Assembly: GCA_019912395.1 (NCBI GenBank)
Contig: JAIOIH010000001.1
Location: 1 to 64,000 of the forward strand
Reading direction: 5' to 3'
DNA: 64,000 nt
DNA from: Flavobacteriales bacterium
GTDB lineage: Bacteria; Bacteroidota; Bacteroidia; Flavobacteriales_F; PHOS-HE28
Within the stretch, counting starts at the first letter, position 1, and each line of letters starts with the position of its first letter. Shown piece after piece: positions 33,544 through 42,991 of the stretch. The notes under the pieces are model-generated. The model searched no databases, was not told the origin of the DNA, and saw nothing but the letters and a program-made list of their open reading frames with translations. The translations under genes were made by a program, and so were the position numbers.

Positions 33544-34932
33544 ATGACCTCTTCTCGCTTCTCCTTTCTCCTCTTCTTGGTCACCTTGGCCCATGCCCCT
33601 CTCGCCGTGGAGGGCCAAACGATCGGCGCGGGCAACCAGCACAGCGTATTCCTATGTGCGCCCGGGGTGCTCAGTGCTTCCGGCTCCGACCATTACGGCC
33701 AGTTGGGCAACAATTCCACGGAGGACTGGAACACCGCGGCCCCGGTGGCCATGACGAATGAAGTGACGATGGTGAGCGTGCAACAGCAGCAGGCGATCGC
33801 ATTGGGTGCGGATAGCACGGTCTGGACATGGGGCCAGCGGGTGGGTACCGTGGATGTGTATGACAGCATTCCCTACCACGTGCCCGGCCTTGCCGGGATA
33901 ATACAAGTGGCCATGGGCTTCGCACATGCGGCAGCACTTCGCTCGGATGGTACCGTGTGGATGTGGGGCAGCGGCCTCTTTGGCCAGTTGGGCCAAGGGG
34001 TGATGGGGCCTGGCACGGTCTCACTATCACCGGTGCAGGTGCCGGGACTGACGGGTGTTACAGCGATCGCCACGGGCGGCTATCATACCCTGGCACTGGT
34101 CAATGATGGCAGCATCCGCGCATGGGGCCTGAACGCCAATGGGCAATTGGGCGATGTGACGGTGGAGAACCGCCCAAGCCCGGTGAACGTGGTGGGTCCC
34201 ACGGCAACGGCCGTCGCCGCAGGGAACAACCATTCGTTGCTGTTGCGTGCGAATGGCAGCATCTGGGCCTGGGGGGCCAACGGCCAAGGCCAACTGGGTG
34301 ATGGCAGTATCGTGGACAAGTCCGGCCCGGTGCCCTCGCTGGCCACCAGTGGCTTCACCAGCGTGAAGGCGGGCGTGCTCCATTCCCTGGCACTGAAGAG
34401 CGATGGCACCGCCTGGGCATGGGGCTACAATCTCTATGGCCGCTTGGGTGATGGCACCCAGATGGATCGCCATGCCCCGGTGCAGATCACCGGCCTCGGC
34501 AATGTGGTGGAGATCACCGGTGGTGCCGGGCATAGCCTTGCACGTACCGCTGATGGAGGGATCTGGGCCTGGGGCAACAACGAATGGGGGCAGCTCGCGA
34601 TCGGTTCGAACACGAATTCATTGGTTCCGGTGCGGGTGTCCTTGGAGTGCGGTTTCACCGCGATCGCGGAGCCCGACGATGTGCCCCGCTTGAGCGTACA
34701 TCCCAATCCGTTCCGCGATGAGGTGGCGGTGCGCTCACCCCTGCTCTCAAAGGGCGGTCACTTCATCCTGTACGATGCCTGTGGCCGTGTGGTGATCCCG
34801 AAAACGCCGTTCGCGCGCGATCCACTGCTCGTCCAGCGCGGTGGACTCCCGGCCGGGGCGTACATCCTGCTGCTCGTAGAACCCAACGGCGTGCGCCATG
34901 CCGTGCGGTTGATGGCGGAGGAGCGCTTCTGA
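33544..34932 (+). CDS. T9SS type A sorting protein with seven RCC1 repeats
   Basis: A 462-residue secreted protein. The signal peptide (1-24, about ending AVEGQ) is followed by seven RCC1-type blades of about 50 residues (segments YGQLGNNSTEDW, MWGSGLFGQLGQG, AWGLNANGQLGDV, AWGANGQGQLGDG, AWGYNLYGRLGDG, AWGNNEWGQLAIG), which should close a seven-bladed propeller. The type A sorting domain (about 385-462) begins SVHPNPFRDEVAVRS. The ATG at 33544 was chosen for the signal peptide. RCC1 propellers in Bacteroidota are usually secreted binding proteins; no enzyme motif was seen. Confidence 0.9.
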   Translation: MTSSRFSFLLFLVTLAHAPLAVEGQTIGAGNQHSVFLCAPGVLSASGSDHYGQLGNNSTEDWNTAAPVAMTNEVTMVSVQQQQAIALGADSTVWTWGQRVGTVDVYDSIPYHVPGLAGIIQVAMGFAHAAALRSDGTVWMWGSGLFGQLGQGVMGPGTVSLSPVQVPGLTGVTAIATGGYHTLALVNDGSIRAWGLNANGQLGDVTVENRPSPVNVVGPTATAVAAGNNHSLLLRANGSIWAWGANGQGQLGDGSIVDKSGPVPSLATSGFTSVKAGVLHSLALKSDGTAWAWGYNLYGRLGDGTQMDRHAPVQITGLGNVVEITGGAGHSLARTADGGIWAWGNNEWGQLAIGSNTNSLVPVRVSLECGFTAIAEPDDVPRLSVHPNPFRDEVAVRSPLLSKGGHFILYDACGRVVIPKTPFARDPLLVQRGGLPAGAYILLLVEPNGVRHAVRLMAEERF

Positions 34933-35090
34933 ACCTCAGGTCCAATTCGTGAGACCCGGAGGGGAAATGGAATCCTGCATCACCATCCTACTGCTCATAG
35001 CTGACGTGAGCGCGAGATAAGTCCGCAGCTTTCCAATACAAATGCTACCCTTGTCCCCACCCGAGCCACGAAAGCGTGGGCCGTACCGTC

Positions 35091-35098
35091 TAATTTTG
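35091..35098 (+). promoter_or_regulatory. Probable -7 promoter box (TAATTTTG)
   Basis: TAATTTTG is an exact match to the Bacteroidota -7 consensus TAnnTTTG, 4 bases before the ATG of the subtilase gene. A small hairpin, CCACG-AAAG-CGTGG, lies at 35066-35079 just upstream. No -33 TTG is visible at the usual spacing. Confidence 0.6.
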
Positions 35099-35102
35099 GA
35101 TC

Positions 35103-37712
35103 ATGCGTCAACTTGTGAAGAAGTCCGTCCTTTTCCTGTTCCTGCTCACCCTGTCGATCGTTGCACGTCCGCAAGCCGCCATCGTGCCGGGCGACGCGCT
35201 GGTGATGCTCCGGGCCGGGGCCTCGGCCAGGGCCATCGCCGCCGATCTCGTCCGGGTGGACGGGGTGCCCACGGGGGTGCAGGCGATGGAGGAAGTATCG
35301 GCACCCATGCGCACCTGGTTGTTCCGGTTCGATCCGGGGAGCATTCCCCAAGCGGTGATGCTGCGTGCCTTCAGGGCGCATCCCTCGGTGCAGCTTGCAC
35401 AGAACAACCATCTGGTGACGGAGCGGCTGGTGCCGAACGATGACCAGTACGATCAGCAATGGTTCCACCAGAACATTCAGAGCGAGCTGGCCTGGGACAT
35501 CACCACCGGCGGTGTAACGGCCACGGGCGATACGATCGTGGTGGCGATCATCGAAAAGGCGGACCTGACCCACCCGGACCTCGCGGCCAATGCGTGGATC
35601 AATCATGGCGAGGTCCCCAACAACGGGATCGATGATGATGGCAATGGCTATGTGGACGATGTGCGGGGCTGGGATCCCGTATCGCAGAATGACAATGTCT
35701 ACAGTGGTTCCCACGGAACGCGCGTGGCCGGTATGATCGGGGCCGTGGGCAACAACGGTTCCCAGGTGGTGGGTGCCAATTGGCAGGTGAAGATGATGCC
35801 GGTGAACTACCAGAACACGCAGGAATCCGCCGTATTGGCGGCATACACCTATCCGCTGGTGATGCGCCGCTTGTACAACAGCAGTGCTGGCAGCAGGGGT
35901 GCCTTCGTGGTGGCCACCAATGCCAGCTGGGGCGTGGATGGCGGGCAGCCCGAGGACGCTCCCATCTGGTGCGCCGTATACGACACCCTGGGTGCGGCCG
36001 GCGTGCTCAACTGCGCGTCCACCACCAATAACAATGCGAACGTGGACGTGGTGGGGGACCTGCCCACGGCCTGCCCCAGCGATTTCATGATCAGCGTGAC
36101 CGCCACCAATAGCAATGATGTCCGGACGTTCTCCGGTTACGGGGCCACCACGGTGGATGTGGGCGCACCCGGCGACGGGGTGTTCACCACCACCAGCGGC
36201 GGTGGCACGGGCAACACCAGCGGCACCTCCTTCGCCAGCCCGCTCACGGCAGGGGTGGTCGCCCTGATGTACAGCGTGCCCTGTCCCAGCCTGGCCGCCC
36301 TCGCCCACAACGACCCGCAAGAGGCGGCCCTGCGTGTGCGCCAAGCCCTCTTCAACGGGGTGGACCAGGTGGGAAACCTGCCCGGGAACACCGTGACCGG
36401 AGGCCGCATCAACTCCTTCAACAGTGTGCAATTGCTGATGGACAGCTGCGTGGCCTGCCCGGCGCCGTACAACCTCTCCGCCTCCAGCGCGGCCATCGGG
36501 TCAGCCACGCTCGTCTGGAGCGCACTGCCCGGAACCTATACCGTGCGCTACCGGCCACAGGGCAGCAGCAACTGGACCGAGACCACCGGCATCAATGGCT
36601 TCTCCTTGGACATTGCCGGCCTGAGCGCTTGCCAAGTCTACGAGTTCCAAATGGCGGCGGATTGCGGAGGCGAAGTGAGCGCCTACGGACCCATCTGGTC
36701 CTGGACCAGCGAAGGTTGCTGCACAGCGCCCATCACCATCACCACCACGCCGATCGATACCACGAGCGGAACGGTGGATTGGGCCACCGTGCTCGCGTCC
36801 ACCACCTACGACCTGCGCTACAGGGAAGAGGGCAGCACGGCGTGGACGCAGATGGACGGCCTGAACGGCAACAGCGCCATGCTCAGCGGCTTGACCCCCT
36901 GCACGGACCTCGAGGTGCAGATGCGCAGCACCTGTGGCGGCACCGAAGCGGACTGGTCCACCTCCGTACCCATGCATGTTCCGGGCTGCGGGCATTGCGT
37001 GGAGGGCGACTTCTGCAACAGCGGTGGAAACAACTCCAACACGGAATGGATCGCCAGGGTACAGCTGAACGGGATCGACCGGACCTCGGCGGACGATGGG
37101 GGATATGCGGACATCGACGTCACCGGGCAGAGCACGGGCCTGTCCATCGGCCTGCCATACCCCATTCTTTTGGCCCCGGGGTTCTCCAGCTTCTCCTTCC
37201 CCGAATACTTCACGGTATGGATCGACCTGGACCGCGACGGGCAGTTCACGGCCGACGAACTGATCTTCGATGCGGGCAGCACCACCACCACTCCCATCAA
37301 CGGCACGCTCACGGTGCCCCTCGGTGCGGTGCCGGGCCTCACTCGGATGCGTGTGGTGATGAAGTACAGCACAGCACCCGGCAACGGCTGCACCAGCTAT
37401 GACTATGGAGAGACGGAAGACTATTGCGTAACGCTGATCGATGGGACCGCCGGTATCGAGGGACCCGTCGTGGACCTGCCCCTCCAGCTGTTCCCGCAAC
37501 CTGCGGACCACTTCCTCAACATTGCCACGGCATACAAGGGCACCTTGGACCTGACGGTAACGGACATGACGGGAAGAGCTGTGTTGCATCACCAATTCAG
37601 CGGTGGCAGCACCTCGGTGGGCACCGGGCAGTTGAGTGCGGGCATGTACCTCTTTCAGGTTGAAGGGGAAGGGGCGCTTTCGGCTCGCGGCAGCTTCCTG
37701 GTGGCGCACTGA
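35103..37712 (+). CDS. S8 subtilisin-like protein with FN3-like and GEVED domains, T9SS type A
   Basis: An 869-residue secreted protein. It has a signal peptide (1-27), an inhibitor-like propeptide (about 28-115), an S8 peptidase domain (about 120-455), two fibronectin-III-like modules (about 460-630), a GEVED domain (about 640-785, ending GETEDYCVTL) and a type A sorting domain (about 795-869, LFPQPADHFLNIA). Catalytic His is H204 in SGSHGTRVAG and Ser is S376 in SGTSFASPLTAG. The position of the catalytic Asp reads VVAIIEKADLTHPDL, that is Glu (E151) in place of the usual Asp after the hydrophobic pair. Activity is therefore uncertain. It has its own promoter box and stands alone. Confidence 0.9.
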   Translation: MRQLVKKSVLFLFLLTLSIVARPQAAIVPGDALVMLRAGASARAIAADLVRVDGVPTGVQAMEEVSAPMRTWLFRFDPGSIPQAVMLRAFRAHPSVQLAQNNHLVTERLVPNDDQYDQQWFHQNIQSELAWDITTGGVTATGDTIVVAIIEKADLTHPDLAANAWINHGEVPNNGIDDDGNGYVDDVRGWDPVSQNDNVYSGSHGTRVAGMIGAVGNNGSQVVGANWQVKMMPVNYQNTQESAVLAAYTYPLVMRRLYNSSAGSRGAFVVATNASWGVDGGQPEDAPIWCAVYDTLGAAGVLNCASTTNNNANVDVVGDLPTACPSDFMISVTATNSNDVRTFSGYGATTVDVGAPGDGVFTTTSGGGTGNTSGTSFASPLTAGVVALMYSVPCPSLAALAHNDPQEAALRVRQALFNGVDQVGNLPGNTVTGGRINSFNSVQLLMDSCVACPAPYNLSASSAAIGSATLVWSALPGTYTVRYRPQGSSNWTETTGINGFSLDIAGLSACQVYEFQMAADCGGEVSAYGPIWSWTSEGCCTAPITITTTPIDTTSGTVDWATVLASTTYDLRYREEGSTAWTQMDGLNGNSAMLSGLTPCTDLEVQMRSTCGGTEADWSTSVPMHVPGCGHCVEGDFCNSGGNNSNTEWIARVQLNGIDRTSADDGGYADIDVTGQSTGLSIGLPYPILLAPGFSSFSFPEYFTVWIDLDRDGQFTADELIFDAGSTTTTPINGTLTVPLGAVPGLTRMRVVMKYSTAPGNGCTSYDYGETEDYCVTLIDGTAGIEGPVVDLPLQLFPQPADHFLNIATAYKGTLDLTVTDMTGRAVLHHQFSGGSTSVGTGQLSAGMYLFQVEGEGALSARGSFLVAH

Positions 37713-37732
37713 TCCGGAACGCCTTGCCCGTC

Positions 37733-37740
37733 TAACTTCG
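37733..37740 (+). promoter_or_regulatory. Probable -7 promoter box (TAACTTCG)
   Basis: TAACTTCG ends 5 bases before the GTG start of the GT2 gene and matches the TAnnTTCG form repeated in this window. Confidence 0.5.
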
Positions 37741-37745
37741 GCGCC

Positions 37746-38504
37746 GTGGAACTCTCGGTCGTCATCATCACCTTCAATGAGGAGCGCAACATCGCGCGCT
37801 GTTTGGCATCGGTGCAGGCCGTGGCGGACGATATCGTGGTGGTGGATTCCTTCAGCACGGACGCCACCGGAGCGATAGCTCGGGAACACGGTGCACGCGT
37901 TGTGGAGCATGCGTTCGAGGGCCATATCGAACAGAAGAACTGGGCGATCACGCAGGCCAAGCATCCCTGGGTGTTGTCCTTGGATGCGGATGAAGCGCTC
38001 AACGAGGAACTCGTCCGTTCCATCCAGGAGGTGAAGCGTGGTACACCATCGGCCGACGGGTATGCCATGGCGCGCCTCACCAACTATTGCGGCACATGGA
38101 TCAAGCATGGCGGCTGGTACCCGGACATCAAGCTGCGCCTGTGGAATAGCCGGAAGGGCCGCTGGGGCGGAACGAACCCGCACGACCGCTATGAACTGGA
38201 TACAGGGGCAAGTACCGCGCGGCTGAAAGGTGACATCCTGCACTACAGCTACCACTCGATCGCGGACCATCTTCGCCAAGTGAACTACTTCACGGACATC
38301 TCCTCCAAGGTGCTTCTTGCACAGGGAAAACAGGCACGCCCCGTCAAACTGCTGCTCAGCCCGATCGCCAAGTTCGTGGGCGACTACCTTATCCGGGGTG
38401 GCTTCCTGGACGGGTTCCACGGCTTTGTCATCGCGCGGATCAGCGCGCACGCCACTTTTCTCAAATATGCCAAGCTGAAGCAGTTGTGGCGCGAACGGGC
38501 ATGA
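37746..38504 (+). CDS. Family 2 glycosyltransferase, LPS core type (WaaE/KdtX-like)
   Basis: A 252-residue cytoplasmic GT-A enzyme starting at GTG: SVVIITFNEERNIARCL, then VVVDSFSTDATGAIA and the metal-binding WVLSLDADEALNEEL. YPDIKLRLWNSRKGRWGG and an HYSYHSIADHL segment are typical of the lipopolysaccharide core beta-1,4-glucosyltransferase (WaaE/KdtX) branch. It probably adds a sugar to the inner core on the cytoplasmic face. It overlaps the GT9 gene by four bases (ATGA), a second LPS-core type enzyme, so the pair is one unit. Confidence 0.92.
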   Translation: MELSVVIITFNEERNIARCLASVQAVADDIVVVDSFSTDATGAIAREHGARVVEHAFEGHIEQKNWAITQAKHPWVLSLDADEALNEELVRSIQEVKRGTPSADGYAMARLTNYCGTWIKHGGWYPDIKLRLWNSRKGRWGGTNPHDRYELDTGASTARLKGDILHYSYHSIADHLRQVNYFTDISSKVLLAQGKQARPVKLLLSPIAKFVGDYLIRGGFLDGFHGFVIARISAHATFLKYAKLKQLWRERA

Positions 38505-39496
38505 ACATTCCCGGCACGGTGATCCTGAGCCGGCCCGACAATCTCGGCGACGCCGTGCTGAGCCTGCCCATGGCGGGATGGCTGAAGCACCACGCGCCGG
38601 GCACGCACATCATCGCACTGGTGAAGCGGTACACCGCTCCCGTTTGGGAACATTGCGAACACATCGACGCGGTGATCACCCTGGAGGAATTGCAGGCCGC
38701 CGGGGATCGCGCAGCGACGGACAGACTGCGCGCACTGGGGGCCGGGGCGATCGTACACGTGTTCCCGCACCGGGAGGTCGCACACTGGGCGAAGAGGGCC
38801 GGAATCGCGCGACGCATCGGTACCAGCCATCGCTGGTGGCACTGGACCACCTGCAACGAACGCGTGGACTTCACGCGGAAGAACAGCAACTTGCACGAGG
38901 CGCAGCTGAACATCGAACTGCTGGCCCCTTTTGGCATCGCCGTGCCCGATATGGTTGCGGACCTCGTCCCCTGGTCCGGCCTGCAGGTGCCCGAACCCTC
39001 TGCAAGCGTGCGCCGCCTCCTGCGACCGGACCGGAAGAACATCATCCTCCACCCGATGAAGGTGACCGGCGCGGCCTGGGGTCTGGACAACTTCGCGCAG
39101 CTCATCAGGCTCTTGGCCCCGGAGCGCTTCCATGTCCTGCTGACCGGTACGAAGAGCGAAGCGGCCACCTATGGGAAGGCCCTGCCCGTGGAACTGGCGC
39201 ACGTCACGGACACCGGAGGCAAACTGGCCCTGGATGAATTGATGGCCTTGATCGGTGCCAGCGATGCCCTGGTGGCGGCCAGCACGGGTCCCTTGCACAT
39301 CGCGGCCGCGAGCGGTATCCGCACCATCGGCCTCTTCAACATGAAAAGGCCGTTGCATCCCGGGCGGTGGGCACCCTTGGGCCCGGACGTGCATGTGCTG
39401 GTGGATGCGGATTGCCCGCAGTGCAAAAGAGGTCTGGACTGCGACTGCATCAAGCGGATCGATCCGCGCCGCGTGCTGGTCCTGCTGCCGCAATAG
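38501..39496 (+). CDS. Family 9 glycosyltransferase (heptosyltransferase-like)
   Basis: A 331-residue GT-B enzyme of the ADP-heptose:LPS heptosyltransferase family: VILSRPDNLGDAVLSLPMA at the N terminus (R and D near the donor site), and the C-terminal donor motif ALVAASTGPLHIAAASG with GLFNMKRPLHPGRW after it. A Cys cluster (CPQCKRGLDCDC) near the end is common in Bacteroidota members. It probably acts on the LPS core with the preceding GT2. The ATG at 38501 overlaps the upstream stop; an in-frame ATG 15 bases earlier is less likely. Its last 47 bases overlap the convergent O-antigen ligase gene. Confidence 0.92.
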   Translation: MNIPGTVILSRPDNLGDAVLSLPMAGWLKHHAPGTHIIALVKRYTAPVWEHCEHIDAVITLEELQAAGDRAATDRLRALGAGAIVHVFPHREVAHWAKRAGIARRIGTSHRWWHWTTCNERVDFTRKNSNLHEAQLNIELLAPFGIAVPDMVADLVPWSGLQVPEPSASVRRLLRPDRKNIILHPMKVTGAAWGLDNFAQLIRLLAPERFHVLLTGTKSEAATYGKALPVELAHVTDTGGKLALDELMALIGASDALVAASTGPLHIAAASGIRTIGLFNMKRPLHPGRWAPLGPDVHVLVDADCPQCKRGLDCDCIKRIDPRRVLVLLPQ

Positions 39497-41054
39497 GCGC
39501 TGCGAAGACGAACAGTGCGTAGTAGAGCGCAAAGAAGGTGGCCCCCATCTGCGTCTCGATCGTGTCCTCGCTGAGGCAGGAAAGCAGGAAGATGATGCCC
39601 CAGGCGACGAACAGCGGATTGCGGAACGCGTGCAAGCGCCATGCAGGCCACCACCAGGAGAACAGGCTCCACAACAGACCAAGCACACCGAAACTGATGA
39701 ACAGGGTGAGGTATTCGTTATGCGCGCGCAACCGCCATTGCGCTGCGAGGGGGCTATCTACCCTATCGTATGCGTCGTCGAACGCACGCTGCGTATCACC
39801 GGTCCCCACGCCGGTAAGCCAGTGTTCCTTCGCGATGATCGTTCCCACGCGCAGGAACTCCAGGCGCATGGTCACCGAATGCCCGTTGGGATCGCCGGTG
39901 GTGCGATGGATGTCCAATTCGTAGAGTACCTGCTCGAAACGGGCACGCATGGCCCCTTGCCGCCCCTCCACCACGCTGGTCATCCCGTTCTCGATGCGCA
40001 CCACATCCTCCGGGGAAAGGGCTTGCACCCCGGTGGAATCCTTGCGCTCGCCCATGCTGGCGAGGTAGCGCACCAGGGTGGAGCGCAGGGACTGGCCCAA
40101 TTTGTCGGTACCCGAAAAAGGGATCTCGCTGCGCCGGTCCCAGGTCCGCTCCAGTTCCTTGTCCGCCACATTGATCCAGACGTAATGGCCGTTCTCACGC
40201 TGGGGGTCGCGCAGGTCGTGATAGTACACTTCGCCGCCTGCGCTGCGCTCGTCCAGCCGCTGGAGCTGTGAGGTGTCCGTATGCCAATAGTCGTGTACGA
40301 CAACCCGCAGGAAGAGCACGCTTCCGATGATGCCTCCGAGCAGCACCACCAACGCAGCGAGGCGCCATGGAGCACCCTTGTGCCTCACCATCCGCAAAAT
40401 GGCATAGAGGGACAATGCGGCCAGTACCGGCAGGGCGCTCAAGCTACTGAGCTGGTCCATGAACCAGAGGCACCACAGGATGGCTGCGATGTGCGCGGCC
40501 CGCATCGGCCAGGTCCTGGGCCAGTAGTGAACAAGCACGGCGATGCCGAAGCAGAGCATCAACGAGAGCCGGATGTGGCTGATGAAGGGTGAGAGGTCGC
40601 GGTATTGACCTTGTGCCAGTACATCGTAGCGCAGTGCCAAGCAGGCGAAGGTGCTCGCCGTGGCGCTCCACGCGCCCAGCAGCAGCAGCTTCCGCAATTC
40701 ACCTGCCGTGAATCGGGGGACCGTCGAGAGCACCACGCCAAAGACCAGCACCGGCAACAGGATCCGGCACAGGTCCAGCCCCCATTGCAGGTCGGTGGTC
40801 CACAGCAGCCCCAGCACGTGCAGACCGAAAAAGGAAAGAAAAACGGCGCTCTCCTTCGTGGTGAAGGCACGCTTGAAGCGGCCACCGAGGCCGCGCTGCG
40901 CAACCCCTTCCCAGAGCCAGTTCGCGATCAGGATGATCTGCGAGAGGCTCAGGAGGAACTCGGACCAGGGCAGCACTGCCAGCGCCATGGCCATGGCCCC
41001 GAGGTGGACATGGCGGTGGATCCCGCTCCCGTTCCTGTCCATGGTGCGCATCAC
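39450..41054 (-). CDS. O-antigen ligase-like membrane protein (Wzy_C family)
   Basis: A 534-residue protein with about eleven membrane helices. The Wzy_C/O-antigen ligase signature is in the late periplasmic loop: WLTGVGTGDTQRAFDDAY, followed by RAHNEYLTLFISFGVLG (about 415-460). The region before it (about 240-390) is an unusually long, charged insertion (LDERSAGGEVYYHDLRDPQ and so on), longer than in typical ligases. Members join polymerised O-antigen from undecaprenyl diphosphate to lipid A core, polymerise surface glycan, or glycosylate proteins. The neighbours (GT2, GT9) favour LPS ligation. The 3' end overlaps the GT9 gene by 47 bases tail to tail. The start may be the ATG four codons downstream. 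Confidence 0.85.
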   Translation of the reverse strand: MMRTMDRNGSGIHRHVHLGAMAMALAVLPWSEFLLSLSQIILIANWLWEGVAQRGLGGRFKRAFTTKESAVFLSFFGLHVLGLLWTTDLQWGLDLCRILLPVLVFGVVLSTVPRFTAGELRKLLLLGAWSATASTFACLALRYDVLAQGQYRDLSPFISHIRLSLMLCFGIAVLVHYWPRTWPMRAAHIAAILWCLWFMDQLSSLSALPVLAALSLYAILRMVRHKGAPWRLAALVVLLGGIIGSVLFLRVVVHDYWHTDTSQLQRLDERSAGGEVYYHDLRDPQRENGHYVWINVADKELERTWDRRSEIPFSGTDKLGQSLRSTLVRYLASMGERKDSTGVQALSPEDVVRIENGMTSVVEGRQGAMRARFEQVLYELDIHRTTGDPNGHSVTMRLEFLRVGTIIAKEHWLTGVGTGDTQRAFDDAYDRVDSPLAAQWRLRAHNEYLTLFISFGVLGLLWSLFSWWWPAWRLHAFRNPLFVAWGIIFLLSCLSEDTIETQMGATFFALYYALFVFAAPIAAAGPARGADRSA

Positions 41055-41084
41055 CGGTGGCCCGCGGCGCGGATCCCCGGACCT

Positions 41085-42755
41085 TTAGTTCGCCTTGTAC
41101 GTTCCTGCCAGCACTTCCTTGTAGGCGGGTCCGTTGATCACGGTGAGCGCCTCCAGCACGGCGGGGTCTGAACCCAACATGGCCTTGGCGCGACCGGTCT
41201 GGAAGTAATAGCGGCCCACCAGCTCGCTCTTCAACACGTCCTCGATCTCCGGGCGGAAGCGCTTGAACTCCTCCGCACGGTCCGGGTCCAGTTCCGCGCG
41301 AAGCGCGTCGATGGCATCCTTGGCGTGATCGTAATAGCGTTCCTTTTTCGCATCCTCCACCAGCTTGTTCAGGTCGTTCAGGCTGGCCGTTTGGTACTCG
41401 AATTTCTTGTCCTTCGTAAAGGTGAGGAACTGTTGGAAGATCTCCTCGGTGATGGTGAACCGCCCGGGAGGTGCAATGGAATCGTGGGTCCACTGGTACA
41501 GGTTGGCAAAGTCGAAGAAGAGGTCGGCACTGTACAGCCCTCCGACGATCTTGGGCATCAAGGGATGGTCCACCTCGATGTCCGGTGCGATGCCCCGGCC
41601 GTCATATACCGATCGCCCTCCCGCCGTCTTGAAGGCGAGGATGGTGGAGTCGGCCTTGATCACCGCATTGCCCTCCTTGTCGTGGTGCGCGTAGTCGACC
41701 TTCTGGATGCAGCGGCCACTGGGGATGTAGTACTTGGCCACGGTCACTTTCAGCTTGCTGTTGTAGAACAGGTCGCGCGTTTGTTGGACAAGGCCCTTGC
41801 CAAAGGTGCGATGACCCACGATCACGGCACGGTCCAGGTCCTGCAGCGCCCCGGTAACGATCTCGCTGGCCGAGGCTGATCCGGTATCCACCAGCACCAC
41901 CACCGGCATGGTGATGTCCATCGGTTCGCCCAGGGTCTTGTACGTCTTGTCCCATTCGGTGATCTTCCCCTTGGTCTCCACCACGGTCTGCCCCTTGGGC
42001 ACGAAGATGTTCACGATGTTGATCGCTTCACGGAGCAAACCTCCTCCGTTGCCGCGCAGGTCCAGGACCAGCTTTTCGGCACCGTTCTCCTTCAACTCCT
42101 TGAAGGCGTTGCGCACCTCCTGGCCGGCGGTCTGGGTGAAGCTGTTCAACTTGATGTAGCCCACCTTGTTCAGGGTGTCGATCATGCCCTTGTAGGGCAC
42201 ATCGGGGATCTTGATCTCCTCGCGCGTCAGCAGATGCTCCACCGGTGGCCTATCATCGCTGCTGGTCAGCACCTTCACCTTGGTCCCGGCCTGGCCCTTG
42301 AGCAATTTGCTCACCTCCTCGGTGTCCATGCCCTTGGTGCTGCGGCCATCGATCTCCAGAATGAGGTCGCCGGCCTTGATGCCGTTGGTCATCGCCGGAT
42401 AGCCCTCGTAGGGCTCGCTCACCATCACCCCGTCGTCCTTCTTGCGGATCATCGCCCCGATGCCGCCGTATTGCCCGGTGGTCATGATGCGATAGTTCTC
42501 CATGTCGCTTTCCGGGATGTACTGCGTGTAGGGGTCGAGGCTTTCGAGCATGGCCTCGATGCCCGTGCCGATCAGCTCCCCGGGGTTCACGTCATCGACG
42601 TAGTAGATATTGATGTCCTTGTAGAGCTCGTTGAAGATCTCCAGGTTCTTTCCCACCTCGAAATAGTTGTCACCGGCGGCGATGGTGAGCGCCCCCCCGG
42701 CAGCGATGGCCAGGACGATCGCCGGCTTTTTCCAGGATGTGAACGGATTCTTCAT
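41085..42755 (-). CDS. S41 family C-terminal processing peptidase
   Basis: A 556-residue exported protease with an N-terminal membrane anchor or signal (about 10-27), a PDZ domain (about 85-165; GIGAMIRKKDDGVMV and AGDLILEIDGRSTKGM) and a Ser/Lys-dyad tail-specific protease core. The nucleophile lies in the GSASASEI motif (S293-S297) and the general base is K320 in TFGKGLVQ. A ~180-residue helical C-terminal extension is usual in Bacteroidota homologues. It degrades or processes envelope proteins from their C termini. It is the last gene of a minus-strand run with yidD and rnpA. Confidence 0.94.
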   Translation of the reverse strand: MKNPFTSWKKPAIVLAIAAGGALTIAAGDNYFEVGKNLEIFNELYKDINIYYVDDVNPGELIGTGIEAMLESLDPYTQYIPESDMENYRIMTTGQYGGIGAMIRKKDDGVMVSEPYEGYPAMTNGIKAGDLILEIDGRSTKGMDTEEVSKLLKGQAGTKVKVLTSSDDRPPVEHLLTREEIKIPDVPYKGMIDTLNKVGYIKLNSFTQTAGQEVRNAFKELKENGAEKLVLDLRGNGGGLLREAINIVNIFVPKGQTVVETKGKITEWDKTYKTLGEPMDITMPVVVLVDTGSASASEIVTGALQDLDRAVIVGHRTFGKGLVQQTRDLFYNSKLKVTVAKYYIPSGRCIQKVDYAHHDKEGNAVIKADSTILAFKTAGGRSVYDGRGIAPDIEVDHPLMPKIVGGLYSADLFFDFANLYQWTHDSIAPPGRFTITEEIFQQFLTFTKDKKFEYQTASLNDLNKLVEDAKKERYYDHAKDAIDALRAELDPDRAEEFKRFRPEIEDVLKSELVGRYYFQTGRAKAMLGSDPAVLEALTVINGPAYKEVLAGTYKAN

Positions 42756-42769
42756 GTGCGTTGTAAGGT

Positions 42770-42991
42770 TCAGGGTACCGGGTCATGCCCTTGGCCGCCC
42801 CACGGATTGCAAGATAGGAAGCGCTTCAATGTGAGCAGTCCCCCGCGCCAAGGGCCATGCTTGCGCAGGGCCTGCACGCCGTACTCGGAGCACGTGGGCG
42901 TGTAGCGGCATGAACCGGGGAGCAAGGGGGAGATCATTCCTTGATAGGCGCGGATGAGGGCGATGAACAGTTTACCGATCAATGCCGACAT
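42770..42991 (-). CDS. yidD: Membrane protein insertion efficiency factor YidD
   Basis: A 73-residue protein with the full family signature: [20 protein letters not shown] then [13 protein letters not shown], an amphipathic N-terminal helix, and three conserved Cys. YidD helps YidC insert membrane proteins. Its start lies inside the 3' end of rnpA (20-base overlap), the classical arrangement. The length is normal. Confidence 0.95.
   Translation of the reverse strand: MSALIGKLFIALIRAYQGMISPLLPGSCRYTPTCSEYGVQALRKHGPWRGGLLTLKRFLSCNPWGGQGHDPVP

Noticed and set aside
35066-35079. Small hairpin CCACG-AAAG-CGTGG as a terminator for the RCC1-repeat gene
   Set aside because: A 5-bp stem without T-run and 130 bases after the stop; too weak to call.
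36501-38450. Minus-strand frame of 649 codons opposite the subtilase and GT2 genes
   Set aside because: Antisense shadow of two well-supported genes, no domain recognised.
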